Positions 23,051-36,025 of a stretch of DNA of 48,108 bases are shown in pieces. The notes under the pieces were generated by a model. The model ran no database searches and was not told the DNA's origin. It worked only from the letters and a program-made list of their open reading frames with translations. The stretch covers positions 1-48,108 of the forward strand of contig MVAQ01000167.1 of NCBI GenBank assembly GCA_014825775.1. Reading direction: 5' to 3'. Source of the stretch: Krasilnikovozyma curviuscula (lineage: Eukaryota > Basidiomycota > Tremellomycetes > Cystofilobasidiales > Mrakiaceae). Numbering within the stretch: position 1 is the first letter of the stretch; each line of letters opens with the position of its first letter. The translations under genes were made by a program, and so were the position numbers.

Positions 23051-24355
23051 TCAAACATCAGTGTCAAAGCTCACCCTCAGCCTCTCTCGTTTACCTTCAA
23101 GAGCTTCACCTGCTGCACACAGTTTATCGAACATTCTGCCCACAAGCTCCAACTGCTTTCTATCATTTACCAACACCTCATAGCTTTCCCATGATCCCAT
23201 CTTTCCATCTAGAAATTTCAAATCACACCTCACATCCTCTGAGATTTCAAAAGGCGTCGTCTGCTTAGTGTTGCTGTCGATGATGGGGAACCTGTACTCT
23301 CGACAGATTCGACGAAATGCGAGCGGTTTTTCAAACCCATGTTGAATTTGGTACACAACCGGTTCCAGGTCTCCCCAACAGATATAGGAGTTCAAGAATA
23401 CGAGGTTGTAAGGTGAGGGTGAGGTCAAAGTCATATTCATCAACTCGCCGCGTGAGTGTTGCATTGCCAAGTGTATCATTGTTTTATCAGAATTGTCTCG
23501 AGCACCAGTTGGACTGCCCACAATGAAAACTGTCGCCGCTTTAGAGGTGCTGCTGTCGTTATTCCTGGCCGCGTTTAAGGAGCAGCCTGAGATTGTGCGA
23601 ATGCAAGGGTGATAGTCAGGTGGGTATTGATAGCGTTCTGAAAAGACAGAGACCTCCTCTAGCTTGGCCAACAGAGTTCGCTGTTTAACAATGCTCTCTT
23701 CAAATAGAGACGGCAATACTTCCCCATTGGCATTCCTTGATCTTTTGAAGCCTAAGTCGGAATCCAGTAAGATGACCCTGGTCCATCGCATGTGTCTACT
23801 GCTTAAATCCGGCACTTCAGATGATCCTGTTCGCGAGGCATTGAGAGCCCGTTTGATCCTCAATGCTGACGGGGGTCGGTGTCTCAAGTCGACACAGCAC
23901 CACAGGATGGGCACAGCGAGCGCATGGACTTGACTTGAGACGATGAGAAGTGACCAGAGAGTAGACTGATCACAGAATTGAAAGACTCTTCCCAGAACTT
24001 TCGGCGGGAGGTCGACTGGAATGTGGTGTGGTGCATGACAGGAGAGCTGGTCAGCACCCCGCAATAAAGTAACAGCCTGGATTACTGGCAAACGCACCAT
24101 TCAGCTTCGGTATCATAGCATCCTGATCTTTATCACCACCTAATGGCAATTTTGATCCTTCAACCCCTCGCATCACCCTCTTCACCTACAACGAAGAGCG
24201 CACGGACTAGTGTGTGAGAGGCGTGATAGGTCTATGAAAGTGAGGCAGGTAATACACACCAGAGATAGCATTATCTCGATATCTCTTTGGAAGAGACTCT
24301 TTTGCGAAAGCTTCAAGTCCGCCTTTTCAAGCTCATTCCTTTCAGAAAGTGACCG
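23051..24355 (-). CDS. F-box protein (5' end uncertain)
   Basis: The long exon 24015-23051 encodes an F-box (DLPPKVLGRVFQFCDQSTLWSLLIVSSQVHALAVPILW) followed by about 270 residues without a recognised repeat. By family it should link a substrate to Skp1 in an SCF ubiquitin ligase. Upstream on the same strand, exons 24355-24260 and 24185-24098 join to it in perfect phase, adding a charged helical stretch (NELEKADLKLSQKSLFQRDI and on) before MIPKLN|VDLPP. I could not find the start codon for that upstream part. Alternatives are initiation at the in-frame ATG 24113 (MIPKLN), an unspliced start at 24100, or that the upstream helix belongs to a separate small gene ending inside the intron. The F-box itself is secure. 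Confidence 0.65.
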
Positions 24356-24676
24356 CTAGAGGTAGAGCAGGTGTTGGCGTTTAGAAGAGGCATGCCTCAG
24401 GCTTGAGCGTAGAACAGTTGTCGCTAAACTTTGACTTGCGTATTGTCGAGAACATATCTCAGGTACTAGTCATGAAACGAAGAAAGAATAGCATGTCCAA
24501 AGAAAACATCAAAAGAAACCACTCGAATCCTCTCCAACAATCTTCCTCCCTCAGCTCCCATTCTTCAGCCGCGACTCAATGACCAATCTAGATATCCATA
24601 AGGACGATAGTGTATGTGTGTGGGGTTGACGGATGAAGGCAAGTGTGGTAGATAGTGGTGAGCGATAAGTTGGGGT

Positions 24677-25086
24677 TTACGATGATGCCTCAGCGGCAGC
24701 ATGTCTAGCCTCACGGAGAACCTACAGGAACAAAGAAAGAAACAAATCGAGATATTCGTGTCAGTATAAGTACCTGATGACAATCTTGGAAGCTTCCTGA
24801 TGAACCCTCTGCCTTCATCCAGATGGGCACTGGAACCGAGTACTTCTGAGACGACGCTTCACGTCTTCGATTTTCTGCAGTCCGTATCTGCGACCTATCA
24901 ATCGGAATAAACTCTCAAAGTAAGACTAACCTTCTGGGTTCCGAGCTGAGCGTACTTCAAGTTTCTTCTGAACTTGGGGTCAACACCTCTCATAGAAGGG
25001 TGTCTGTTGAGCTTGGGCTTCTTGATACCGTTTCGGTGAGCCTTCTTGTTTTGGTTGTGGTTCGTGTGGTTCTTAGACTTGGACAT
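24677..25086 (-). CDS. RPL29: 60S ribosomal protein eL29
   Basis: Two exons (25086-24931 and 24721-24677) join in phase 0 to give 66 residues. The start ([20 protein letters not shown]) and the block [13 protein letters not shown] are diagnostic of eL29; the short second exon encodes [14 protein letters not shown]. eL29 is a small, very basic protein of the large ribosomal subunit. The intron is 209 nt, long for this window, as is often seen in fungal ribosomal protein genes. An upstream in-frame ATG (25125) was rejected because family members start at the M-[AS]-KSKNHT motif. The gene is divergent from the ubiquitin-eL40 gene, sharing a 1.16-kb upstream region. Confidence 0.95.
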
Positions 25087-26966
<1,880 letters not shown>

Positions 26967-28246
26967 TCTACTTCACCCCCCAGTTATTTCTTGGATGGGA
27001 CTATCTATTTTCTTTGGGATCTGGAAAATTGGTTTTCGGTTGTGACTCGCGACGGAATGGTTTTTTACTCCTGGTTGCCGACTTATGATTGAGAAGAAGT
27101 TTTTTTGACCTGAAATGTTAAGGTGACAAGCTGCAAGATCAAACAGACTATTAACGATGGAAACCCAAGTTGACGGTAGGGAGAAAGGGCGTAGGTTTTG
27201 TCGAAGGCGCAAATGCTCAGAAGTACTTCTCACCCCGGACCTGGAACACGAGGCAGCATAAATGCCCAAACATATGCGGAAGAAGACCTGTGAGGCAGTC
27301 TTTAACAGGGAGGTCCTGCTGGGAGATTGTGCGGAACATCTGACTGTCAGAAGCTGTCACATCTTTGTGCAGCCCAACTGGTTCAACGCGATCCGCCGTT
27401 TCAGCTCCGAATAAAGAGTCTCTTACCAGCTGTCAGAAGCCTCTCCTGTTGCAAAATCGGCCTGCTACCGCGCGTGATAGATAATGAACACGATGTGCGA
27501 CCGTCCCGAGTTTAGTTACCTTCGAGCAATACAGAGGACGGGTCCGCTCTCATGTGTTGTTCCTTGTGTTGTTCCTCTGAGAAAAGAACCTATCTGAACG
27601 GAAGTGGAAAAGAAACATTCATCGGTCGTTTCATATATGCTGTCACCCTTTGTCACAAGCGACCACTCTCCTCAAGTTCGGTTGCTCTGGATTAAACGCC
27701 AATTTAAAGACAGGGGGGGGGGGGCAGCAGTCAAGTTATCTTCTTGAAGTCGCTAATTTCGTTTTTCACGATCTCCTTCCCCTCGACGACTTCTCAAGTT
27801 TAGGGATAGGTCTTGGAATAACCTGAATTGCTCAACAACGGACGAACGCAACGAACGCAGCTCGCGAGCACTACTAAGTTGTGAAGGTCGATACGAACAA
27901 CCTAGAGTGTGCAGTGTCACACGACATTCCTCTTGCAGCGGAACCGTACAAAGGAACAGTATTGTTCCAGAAAAGAGTTGTGAAAGGAGACAAGAACAAA
28001 GTTCTTGAGATGACCTGTCAACCAACCACTCCATCTCAAGTTCAGTGGCTTTGGTCGCGATCGCCAAGTTCCCCTATGCTCGCTCTGAACGCTCTCGGTT
28101 CCTTATATAAGATCCCGTCGAGCAGAACACTGTCAATGGATCCCAACTTTTCCCTCTATATTCCTGCCCCATCATATTGCTCAGGTCGGCTGTCTCTTAT
28201 CGCTTTCCCTGTCCAGCTGTTGGTTCATCAATAAAAAACAAAATAC
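26967..28246. other. 1.28-kb intergenic region before the seven-TM gene
   Basis: It contains the 3' UTR of the ubiquitin-eL40 gene, a G12 tract at 27713-27724 and the presumptive promoter and leader of the seven-TM gene. A 117-codon plus-strand frame (27881-28234) has no recognisable similarity and lacks a good start. Nothing else was identified. Confidence 0.45.
27713..27724. repeat. Poly-G tract, G12
   Basis: Twelve consecutive G on the plus strand are seen directly. Such runs are slippage-prone and length may vary between isolates or be a sequencing artefact. Confidence 0.9.
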
Positions 28247-30022
28247 ATGAGTGATAATGCTTCGTCTACGCTGGTTTGGACAGATAACATGACCTACTTA
28301 GGGTGAGTTATATTCTCTCTTGCTAGACCCGTTTTACTGAAAAGTGAACTACTTGGGGTTGCAGATGGGCAACATCAGAACCTCCGTCCTTCGCAGGACT
28401 AGCGTTCAACTCCCTAGTTCTGTTGTTGATTGGAATTGTCTACTGCCATCAGTCAGTCGCTCGAAGGTATCTTGACAGAGTCAGCTTCCGACTCCTCATT
28501 GGGATAATAGCATCGAAGTGAGTGGGATTCGAGGGGGTCGTCTACTGTTGATTCAATCGCGCTTCTGATACAACACCGCTCGTTCCTTACGAATCTATAG
28601 TCTATCCTATTCGATAGCGTACGCTGTTACAGGTTTCTTAATCACTGATGTGGCTTGTGAAGCGACCCTGTTCTTTCTAATGTGGTCGACGTTGTTTTCG
28701 GTTGGAATGAGTTTCTGCATCGCTTTAAACTTACAGTACGTTCTTCTCAAGCTCTCCTCCCCCATCACCCTTCTGATGAAATAAACCTTTTAGACTGGTG
28801 GTAGTTCAAGGGATCCGTGGAAAATGGTTGGAATGGGCGTACTATGGAGGTGCGGCAGGAATCGCAACCGTGATGACTTTACCTGCAGTAGCCAGCAAAG
28901 CATACGGTTACTCTGTAAGCAACTACACAGGTGAGATTCTAGCTGAATAGAATCACTGATAGGTGTCGTGTTCTGAAGGAAATCTTCGACACCTGCTGGT
29001 ACGTCGGAAACTCGCAGCGGAGGACCAAATGGGAAGTTATCACACAGATCACACCGCAACTTCTGTATGTATTTGGTGAAGGCGCACTTTTTGTATCAGT
29101 TGCTACCTTCATGACAAGAGCTAGTGTGAGTACATGTTTGTGAAGAGTTTCTTGGAAAGAAGATTCCTGATTAGTGTTTCCTGCTCTTCATCACAGAGAA
29201 ACTCAAAAAGCTTAAGCACCAGCACCGGCGGACACAGTGGTAGTTTGCACATGAGGTACAGATCAATCATTGTGAGAATTGGTGAGCTATTACTTCCTCT
29301 GAGGCGATGCACTACTCTGAGTCTGATACGTAAATCCCCCATTCGCTAGCTGTCTACCCGCTGATGGCATTCATCATTTGCACTGGGGCTTCAGTGTGCG
29401 ACCTTTATGTATCAATCATACCCAGCATTGAAACTATGGCAGATTTCAACTTTCTCATGGCTGACAATGTGTTCTATGGTGTTCGTGAGTCGGAGGAATT
29501 GAAACCTGGTATTACAACTGCTGAAGATGACTTTGAGTTGTAGGCGCGTTGATCTATCCTGTCTTAGCAACTACCGACCCTGCACTCATATCAGCTGTCT
29601 ATGCCATCTACTATCAGTACAGAGGTATTGAAATCGACCACTCGACGGGTAACGGAACACAGCCAATGTCAGGCGGTCCCGGTGGTAGATCAACATTCCA
29701 TGAAATGATGAGCATCAAGGTGGACGTAAACACAGTTCGTCATGTCACTGGAGAGAGAGGTGAAGAAATTGACATTGGGCATGATGCGTCGTCGCTGGGT
29801 TATGATTCGAGCAACGCTCAACTCGTAAACAGAGATGATCAGGCTTTTGGCGCCGACAGTGTTGAAGAGGTGCCAAAGATGTTTGGTGTCAGGATAGCTG
29901 ATGGGTTTACTGATGGAGATACTGAGGCTCAGAACTTCCCTAGTGAAGCTGGGAACGCTAAGAGAACGATGCTCAAGGAACAGGAACGACGAGATGCGAA
30001 GGAATTTCACAAATTTATCTGA
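28247..30022 (+). CDS. Seven-transmembrane receptor-like protein
   Basis: Eight exons (28247-28302, 28365-28517, 28601-28735, 28794-28914, 28979-29125, 29197-29281, 29350-29484, 29544-30022) give 436 residues. After a short, potentially N-glycosylated N-terminus (MSDNASSTLVWTDNMTYLGW) there are about seven hydrophobic spans, including FNSLVLLLIGIVYC, LSYSIAYAVTGFLI, FLMWSTLFSVGMSFCIAL, LLYVFGEGALFVSVATF, VYPLMAFIICTGASVCDLYV and LIYPVLATTDPALISAVYA. A basic loop (NSKSLSTSTGGHSGSLHMRY) lies before span six and a 140-residue acidic cytoplasmic-type tail follows. Topology and loop pattern suggest a fungal G-protein coupled receptor, but I cannot place it in a named class, and ligand and partner are unknown. 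At 28914 the GTAAGC donor was preferred because only it keeps EIFDTCWYVGN in frame. Confidence 0.75.
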
Positions 30023-30503
30023 TTATGGGGCATTCGGAACGCTTTGTACAGTGCTGACTATAATAGCTTTGTAAGGTGTATTATTTTCCTCTGTGGGTGC
30101 GCAATAGAATCCCAAAAAATAACTGGAAGAAATAACTGAAGTCAAGTCTCATCGGGCGCGATCCCAGCTGTAATTCGCCCTTCTTCGGCACTAGATCCGC
30201 TCGATTCCCTCGCAATAGTATACATAGCTCTCTCTGAAGTATAGTCCACCAGCGGAAGTGGGATTCCGGGCAAAGGTGGAAAGGTGGCGCACCCGTTGCT
30301 CTCTGCATGGATTCCGAACGTGTTCTTTTCGCTCCCAACCGGTCGGACCTCACAATCGAATCTAGCTGGGGGACTGCAACTGGAGCTTGTTAGTAACACT
30401 CTGCATGCGACTAGCAGATCTATAGGGGTCAAGAATCAGTCATTAGGAATCGGTCGCCATCTGTAGCCTGTCTCAACGCACCCCCAAATCCCCAACCAAA
30501 ACG
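30023..30503. promoter_or_regulatory. Intergenic region upstream of the glycerol-3-phosphate acyltransferase gene
   Basis: This 481-base g head-to-tail gap holds the 3' UTR of the seven-TM gene and the promoter of the acyltransferase gene. No coding or RNA feature was seen. Confidence 0.4.
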
Positions 30504-33500
30504 ATGTCATCCAAACCTCCGGCCAAAGCACCTGCGACAGCCTCAACCAGCAGTGCCACCCCTTCTTTTCTTGATAACATCATCTACGATGTTGTCCTTA
30601 ACTTCTGGAGGTTCGTCATCAACCTGTTCTTTCGAGAAATCCGTCCGAGAGGCGCTTTCAACATCCCCAGGAGTGGGCCTGTGCTGTTCGTGGCCGCTCC
30701 TCACAACAACCAGTTCTTGGATCCACTACTGCTTTACTCAGAAGTGAGGAGAGAGGGCAAGAGAAGGGTAGCTATCCTCACGGCAGCTGCTGTAAGTTTG
30801 CTGATGTTTCGTGAGAAGCAAACGTGGTTTGAATCTGATAGGATTTCTCTGTTTTACACCTGTTCTGGTATATGTATCTGTCTATTTGGGATCTATATGG
30901 CACGCTTCAAATGATCGTCTATAAAGAGCATGAAAAGAATAGTCGTTGGACAGGCGGCTCGAGCGATGCAATCCAGTGAGTCTTCACGACTCCCCTCACC
31001 TCCAAATAACAACTGCTGTATCTAAAACTGACCCCTGGTAAAAAAAATCTCTTTCCAATCTAGTTCCCGTCGCTAGAGCAGCAGATAATGCCAAAGCTGG
31101 ATTAGGACGAGTACATCTAGATCCTCAAGACCCAACCATCTTAATTGGAGACGAGAACTCCAAATTCACAGAACAGTGTTCCCCCAAATTCCAGATATTA
31201 TTGACCAAAGGTACCGGATATGCTAGTGCTCAGGTTTTGGAGGTTATAGACGACCACAAGCTGAAGTAAGTTTCGCAGTTCCATTTACCCCTACACAACT
31301 GCGAATATAAGTTTCTGACTTTTTTTCCCTCCAATTTGTGCCCGCTCTTTCAGAGTCAAGGGTGAATTTGCGGTCGGTGGTAAAGACGAAGGGTCGTCTA
31401 TCTCAGCAACGCAACGAATCAAGACCGAAGTCGGAGGCTCTGGTCAAGGCGGTATCACTTACAAAGTTTTGCCTTACGTCGATCAGCACGATATGTATGG
31501 TGCTGTATATAAGAGATTGATGGCTGGTGGATGTATTGGTATCTTCCCTGAAGGTAAAACTGCTAAACCTAACTTCTTGGGAAGTCTTTACTGACCCCTG
31601 CGATGTCCTTTCCTTCACACAGGCGGTAGTCACGACAGAACAGATCTTCTGCCACTCAAAGCAGGTGTTACAATTATGGCTTTGGGAGCACTCTCAACGA
31701 ATCCATCGTTACAACTGAAGATCGTTCCCGTCGGCCTTGCGTACTTCCACCCACACAAATTTCGTTCGAGAGCTGTTGTCGAGTTTGGAACCCCCATTGA
31801 CGTTCCCAAGGAGCTGGTTGATGAGTTCAGTAGAGGTGGAAAGGAGAAGAGAGAAGCATGTGGGAAGTTGTTGGATATCATCTACGATGGACTGAAGACT
31901 GTTACCGTTCGCGCGCCGGATTATGATACTCTAATGGTAAATATGCCGCATGACCAACTCAAAGTTTCTGATTCTACTTGAATGCTGACGATATATCTCT
32001 TCTGATCAGGTCATTCAAGCTGGAAGAAGACTCTACAAGACACCTGGTCAGCATCTCACACTCGGTCAAACCGTCGAGCTCAACAAAAGGTTCATTGAAG
32101 GCTACATGCACTACCAACACGAGGCTGCCGTCATTGAACTCCGCAAAAACATCATCGCTTACAACAGAACACTGCGAGATTTGGGTTTGAGAGATCATCA
32201 AGTCGAGAGAGCGACGAGAAAGAGTTGGAGAAGTTTGACAATTCTGGCGTATAGATCTGGTCTGCTGCTAGCTTGGAGTATCTTGGCTCTTCCTGGTGTT
32301 ATTCTTCATGCTCCGATTTTCATTCCCGCTAAAATCATCAGTCACAAGAAGGCCAAAGGTTCGCCATACTTTCATCCTCTTGCATGAAATCGTTTGCTAA
32401 ATTAGATCCTTCTTTCGTCTTACAGAAGCTCTTGCTGCTTCTACTGTCAAACTCGCTGCCAGAGACGTCATCGCGACATGGAAGGTCCTGTTCTCACTTG
32501 TTGCTACTCCAGCACTCTACCTGTTGTACGCCATCATTGCGACCATCATCGCATATAGATATGATGCTCCAAGAGCTGTTGTTTGGTGGATGCCTGTCTA
32601 CGTCTTTGGAGCTTTGCCATTCATGGCTATGAGTGCGCTGAAGTTTGGCGAAGCTGCGATGGATGTTTTCAAGTTAGTAGTTGCTCATGACCCTGTGTTT
32701 GACTAGGTCACTGATGACTACAATTTTTTAGATCTCTAAGACCTCTAACTCTTTCTATCATGCCTGGTAACTCGAGGGAGCTTGAGGATCTGAGGAAACA
32801 AAGAGCCAAGTTATCGGAGGAGCTGTCCAGCGTTATCAGTAAGTGACTCGTATCTTATGTTCACTTATGAAAGAATTGAAGAAGTTTCTGATGTCAAGTT
32901 AATTCTTCTGTAGACGAATTCGCGCCAAAATTATACCAGGACTTTGTAAGTGGTTATGAGGTCCGTGGTTGTGATTTGTCTGATTACTAAATTTTTGTCT
33001 TTTAAACCTATAGAACGATAGCCGTATTCTTCCCTCCTCTACGGCGCCACCATCTCAACTTGATGAAGGGAGAAGGGCTGGTACTGAAGGCAAAAATATC
33101 TTGAGCCATGTACGTAATGTCCTTTTGCACGGTGTATGTATATGTCTAATGAGCCACTTCTGCATCTCAGCCGCTGAATTGGATAGATGAGAATCTTTTT
33201 GGATGGTCTCGTGCCGCTAAACCGAGCTCATACGCCAGAAGCGAAGGCGCTTCAACCGGAGCCTCCTCACCACCTGCTGATTACGAACCACCTGAGTTCG
33301 AGCTCGATCAATCTGATTACGACCAAGTACCCTTAAATTTTCATCTTTTTCAGTCTGATTTGCCCTAATACCTTTTGATCTCCTCGCAGGTTATCGGTAT
33401 TTTCCAAAGTCACAGTGGTTCTGGATTAACGATGCCATCAAGCCCAGGTGGAAGATCACGATCATATGCCGATCTCAAGCGACTCAATAGTGAAAGCAAT

Positions 33501-33740
33501 CTGAAAACGCAGACGTCACCGCCAGTTTCACCAACGGCAGCGAAGTTCGATCTCCCAACTGATGGTCTCACCCACCGGAACAGGAAACAGAGCTTGAACA
33601 GCTCAATCGGCCTTCACCAACTTTCTCAAGTCGCTTCACATGCTGATACTTTTGAGGAGGCGACAGAAAAATGTAATGAAGCAAAGGAGAAGCAGCTGTC
33701 GGACGCTGCTATCATCAAAGGAAAGCCAAAATTTGAATAA
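30504..33740 (+). CDS. SCT1: Glycerol-3-phosphate / DHAP acyltransferase, Sct1-Gat1 type
   Basis: Twelve exons (30504-30791, 30927-30975, 31064-31265, 31354-31553, 31623-31936, 32010-32358, 32426-32672, 32732-32838, 32914-32945, 33014-33109, 33171-33326, 33390-33740) give 796 residues, similar to yeast Sct1 (759). Residues 67-73 (HNNQFLD) are the catalytic His-Asp block in the spacing used by this family, and 242-254 (GIFPEGGSHDRTD) form the glycerol-phosphate binding block. Three hydrophobic segments follow in the middle (LLLAWSILALPGVIL; ALYLLYAIIATIIAY; WMPVYVFGALPFMAM). The enzyme makes lysophosphatidate in the ER, the first step of phospholipid and triacylglycerol synthesis. The Ser-rich C-terminal 170 residues look disordered and could be phosphorylated. 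An ICE2-family gene follows on the same strand. Confidence 0.93.
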
Positions 33741-34028
33741 TGTTGGAATGAGGTGGTTAGCGCTGCAAGCGCTGGGTTCAGTGGAATAGGTACTCTTTTG
33801 ATCTTTGATTATCATTTTCGAAAGCGAAACTCTGGTTGCAAGGAAATGCCGAAGACCAAGCTTTTGAGAAGCGTGGCGCAACTTGCGTCCCGACTTGTGT
33901 GTACTCGGCTGACGAGGCTTCTCTCTCACATCAAACACATTTCTGAAGCGCTTCTCCCTGCGATCTCAGCAGCTCAAGTTACCTCACGGATCGCCTGTCT
34001 GACTCGGGCAGTGTCGGTGGTGAAGAGT

Positions 34029-35668
34029 ATGCTAGGCTTACAATGGATTCCTGGGCTGGCGGTTTTCGCCCAGTCGATTACAATCCTACCTTTGGTTGGT
34101 GCTTCCATTTCAGCTGCATCCGAATGGTAAATCTGAAGATCTTGGTGTGATTAAACAGGTGCTTGATCTGTTCGGACAACGATACTTCCTTCTGCTATCG
34201 TTCATGCTATGCTTCCACCAGTTTTTGAAGTCGACTATGTATCTCCTCCTCAAGAACACACCCTTAGCTCCTCTGGTAACAGTTACATCCTTCTTCAGTA
34301 TGTTCATCCCGTCGTTGATCATCATGGGCTGCTTGGCTCTGTACCTTCATCCGCCAGCCCCCAACAGCTACTCGGGAATGTTACTGGAAGCGGTGCCAGC
34401 TCTCTGGGGGCTGTTTCTAAAGTTCAGTTCTCCAGTGTTCATCTTTCTGGAGGCCTTAAGTTCTCTGCTTGTTATTCAGGTGACCGGAAAGGCCGTGAAG
34501 AGCTGTGAGTTCACTGCATTTCCTTCGCCCGTCGGTGCATACTCACTTGACAGGCAATTCGTTCTCATTCCATCTGAAGGGTTAAACGATGGATTTAATG
34601 ATGGACGAGATATTCGAGGGCTGGTGGTCCTGATTCTGAGCTCCATATCGTACTGCGGCAGTATTGGGCTGCTCTACAATGTGAGTTTGTTGTGTTTCTT
34701 TTCGGCTTCGCAATGGCCTTCCCAATCTTCAAGCACGGGGAACAAATGCCTTTGTGCTTGTAATAGTTGTAGCAGACAATCTCTGAACCTTCTTGCGCCC
34801 CTCAATAGAACTTTCCGCCTCACCCTCTGAGCTCGAGCCTGCCTCCTTTCCTTCTCGGAGTCGCACTTTCCACAGTTGTAAGCAACGTTCCGCTTATTTT
34901 TTTCTTTTCTAAATTTCTCATTACTTCTTCCTTGTACAGGTGTTCCTCTCCCTCCTTGGGTTCAAAATGCACAAAACAAATATCGTCGAAACAAGTCTCG
35001 TCCTGTTATACGTCGCCTTTGCGGTTTGGAGTATAGGGATTGGCTCGAAGCTAGAGGGCAGGACATGGGGTGATAGCTGGCGAATCAACGAAAGGGGAGT
35101 GGGGAAGACGTCCGTATGGTCGCTGTTGACGTGGGCACTGAGGCAGAGCGATGTGATGTTTTCGTCCCTGTAATTCTTCTCTCATTCTTTCGGCCGAAGG
35201 CAACAGTAACTCATAATCTTCTATCACACATTAGGCTTACCAATATTCCGCCATCAATACTTTTCACCCTGATCTATCGTCTCGTCTCTCTTCACCTGGC
35301 GTCTCGGATCATTCTCCAAATAAAAAATGAGAATAGCGGGTGGTCTGACGGCGAAGTAGATCATTTCAATGATGGAAAACATCTAGGAGATGAACCGCCG
35401 AGGTAAGTCACTTCTATCGTCTCTGCTAACCCACTTGAAACAATGCTGACAACTCGGTTCAATAATGAAAAGTGCGAGAGCGACAACCATCCTCTTGAGC
35501 TACCGCCGATCGATTCTAATAGCAGTTTACACACACCTACTGCTACTGGAATCGGAGGTCTGGATCAGATGGGTGTCGATTTTTCTCTTCCTGTTTATCT
35601 GGCTTGCAGAGATCGTGTTGGACGCGGAAGATGATGGCATGGGAGGGAAGGACTGGAAGATTGATTAA
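34029..35668 (+). CDS. ICE2: ICE2-family ER membrane protein
   Basis: Seven exons (34029-34094, 34159-34504, 34580-34680, 34809-34877, 34940-35169, 35235-35402, 35473-35668) give 391 residues. Multiple hydrophobic spans follow the ICE2 layout: ITILPLVLDLFGQRYFLLLS across the first junction, then SPVFIFLEALSSLLVIQVTG and KAVKSWLND (compare yeast AVGETNRWLSND, from memory). It ends with TTILLSYRRSILIAVYTHLL and a final span. Yeast Ice2 is an ER protein affecting cortical ER, lipid mobilisation and regulation of the Nem1-Spo7 phosphatase. Introns after 34094 and 34504 were placed because only these acceptors (34158 and 34579) keep family-conserved sequence in frame; the second would otherwise read through. 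The first ATG is the least certain element: an in-frame ATG at 33846 would add 61 residues. It lies 288 bases after the GPAT gene. Confidence 0.82.
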
Positions 35669-36025
35669 CAACAACCCGGTACTCTGTTTTCTACTCTAAA
35701 GACCTTCCATATTGACTCGTTATGAACTTACGGCATTGGAGGCTGCCGCCACACTATGGATAAACTGGACACCTTCACGAGGCAGTTGAGTTGCGATTCA
35801 CTCTAACCACAGCAGCATCTCCGGTTTAAAACCCATTTCAACAGAAACCAGGGTTTAAAGGAAGCTGAAGCTCTTCTTGCAAATCTCTTGATCGTGTGTC
35901 TGGAACTGTCTCACACACACTCGTCCACCAAATTCATCTCACCTGGCACACCTACAAACAGAATCAGATTAAAACCGGTCCCTGTAACATAAGAGTTGGC
36001 CTCGTTCGAAGTTCGTGGCATAACT
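35669..36025. promoter_or_regulatory. Upstream region of COG5
   Basis: The 357 bases between the ICE2 stop and the COG5 start hold a 3' UTR and a promoter. Nothing further was identified. Confidence 0.4.

Noticed and set aside
24722..24930. C/D box snoRNA in the eL29 intron
   Set aside because: GATGAAGG and CTGA-like strings occur but not in the proper order with a terminal stem.
27881..28234. 117-codon plus-strand frame before the seven-TM gene
   Set aside because: No good start codon, no similarity, and its position fits the leader of the receptor-like gene.
33946..34140. Alternative open frame with Ser-rich sequence overlapping the ICE2 start
   Set aside because: It has no start codon of its own in good context and ends shortly after; the ICE2 frame joins to clear family sequence.
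34505..34579. Read-through of this ICE2 segment as coding, which stays open
   Set aside because: The inserted residues interrupt the conserved membrane-loop sequence, whereas splicing with acceptor at 34579 restores KAVKSWLND in exact phase.
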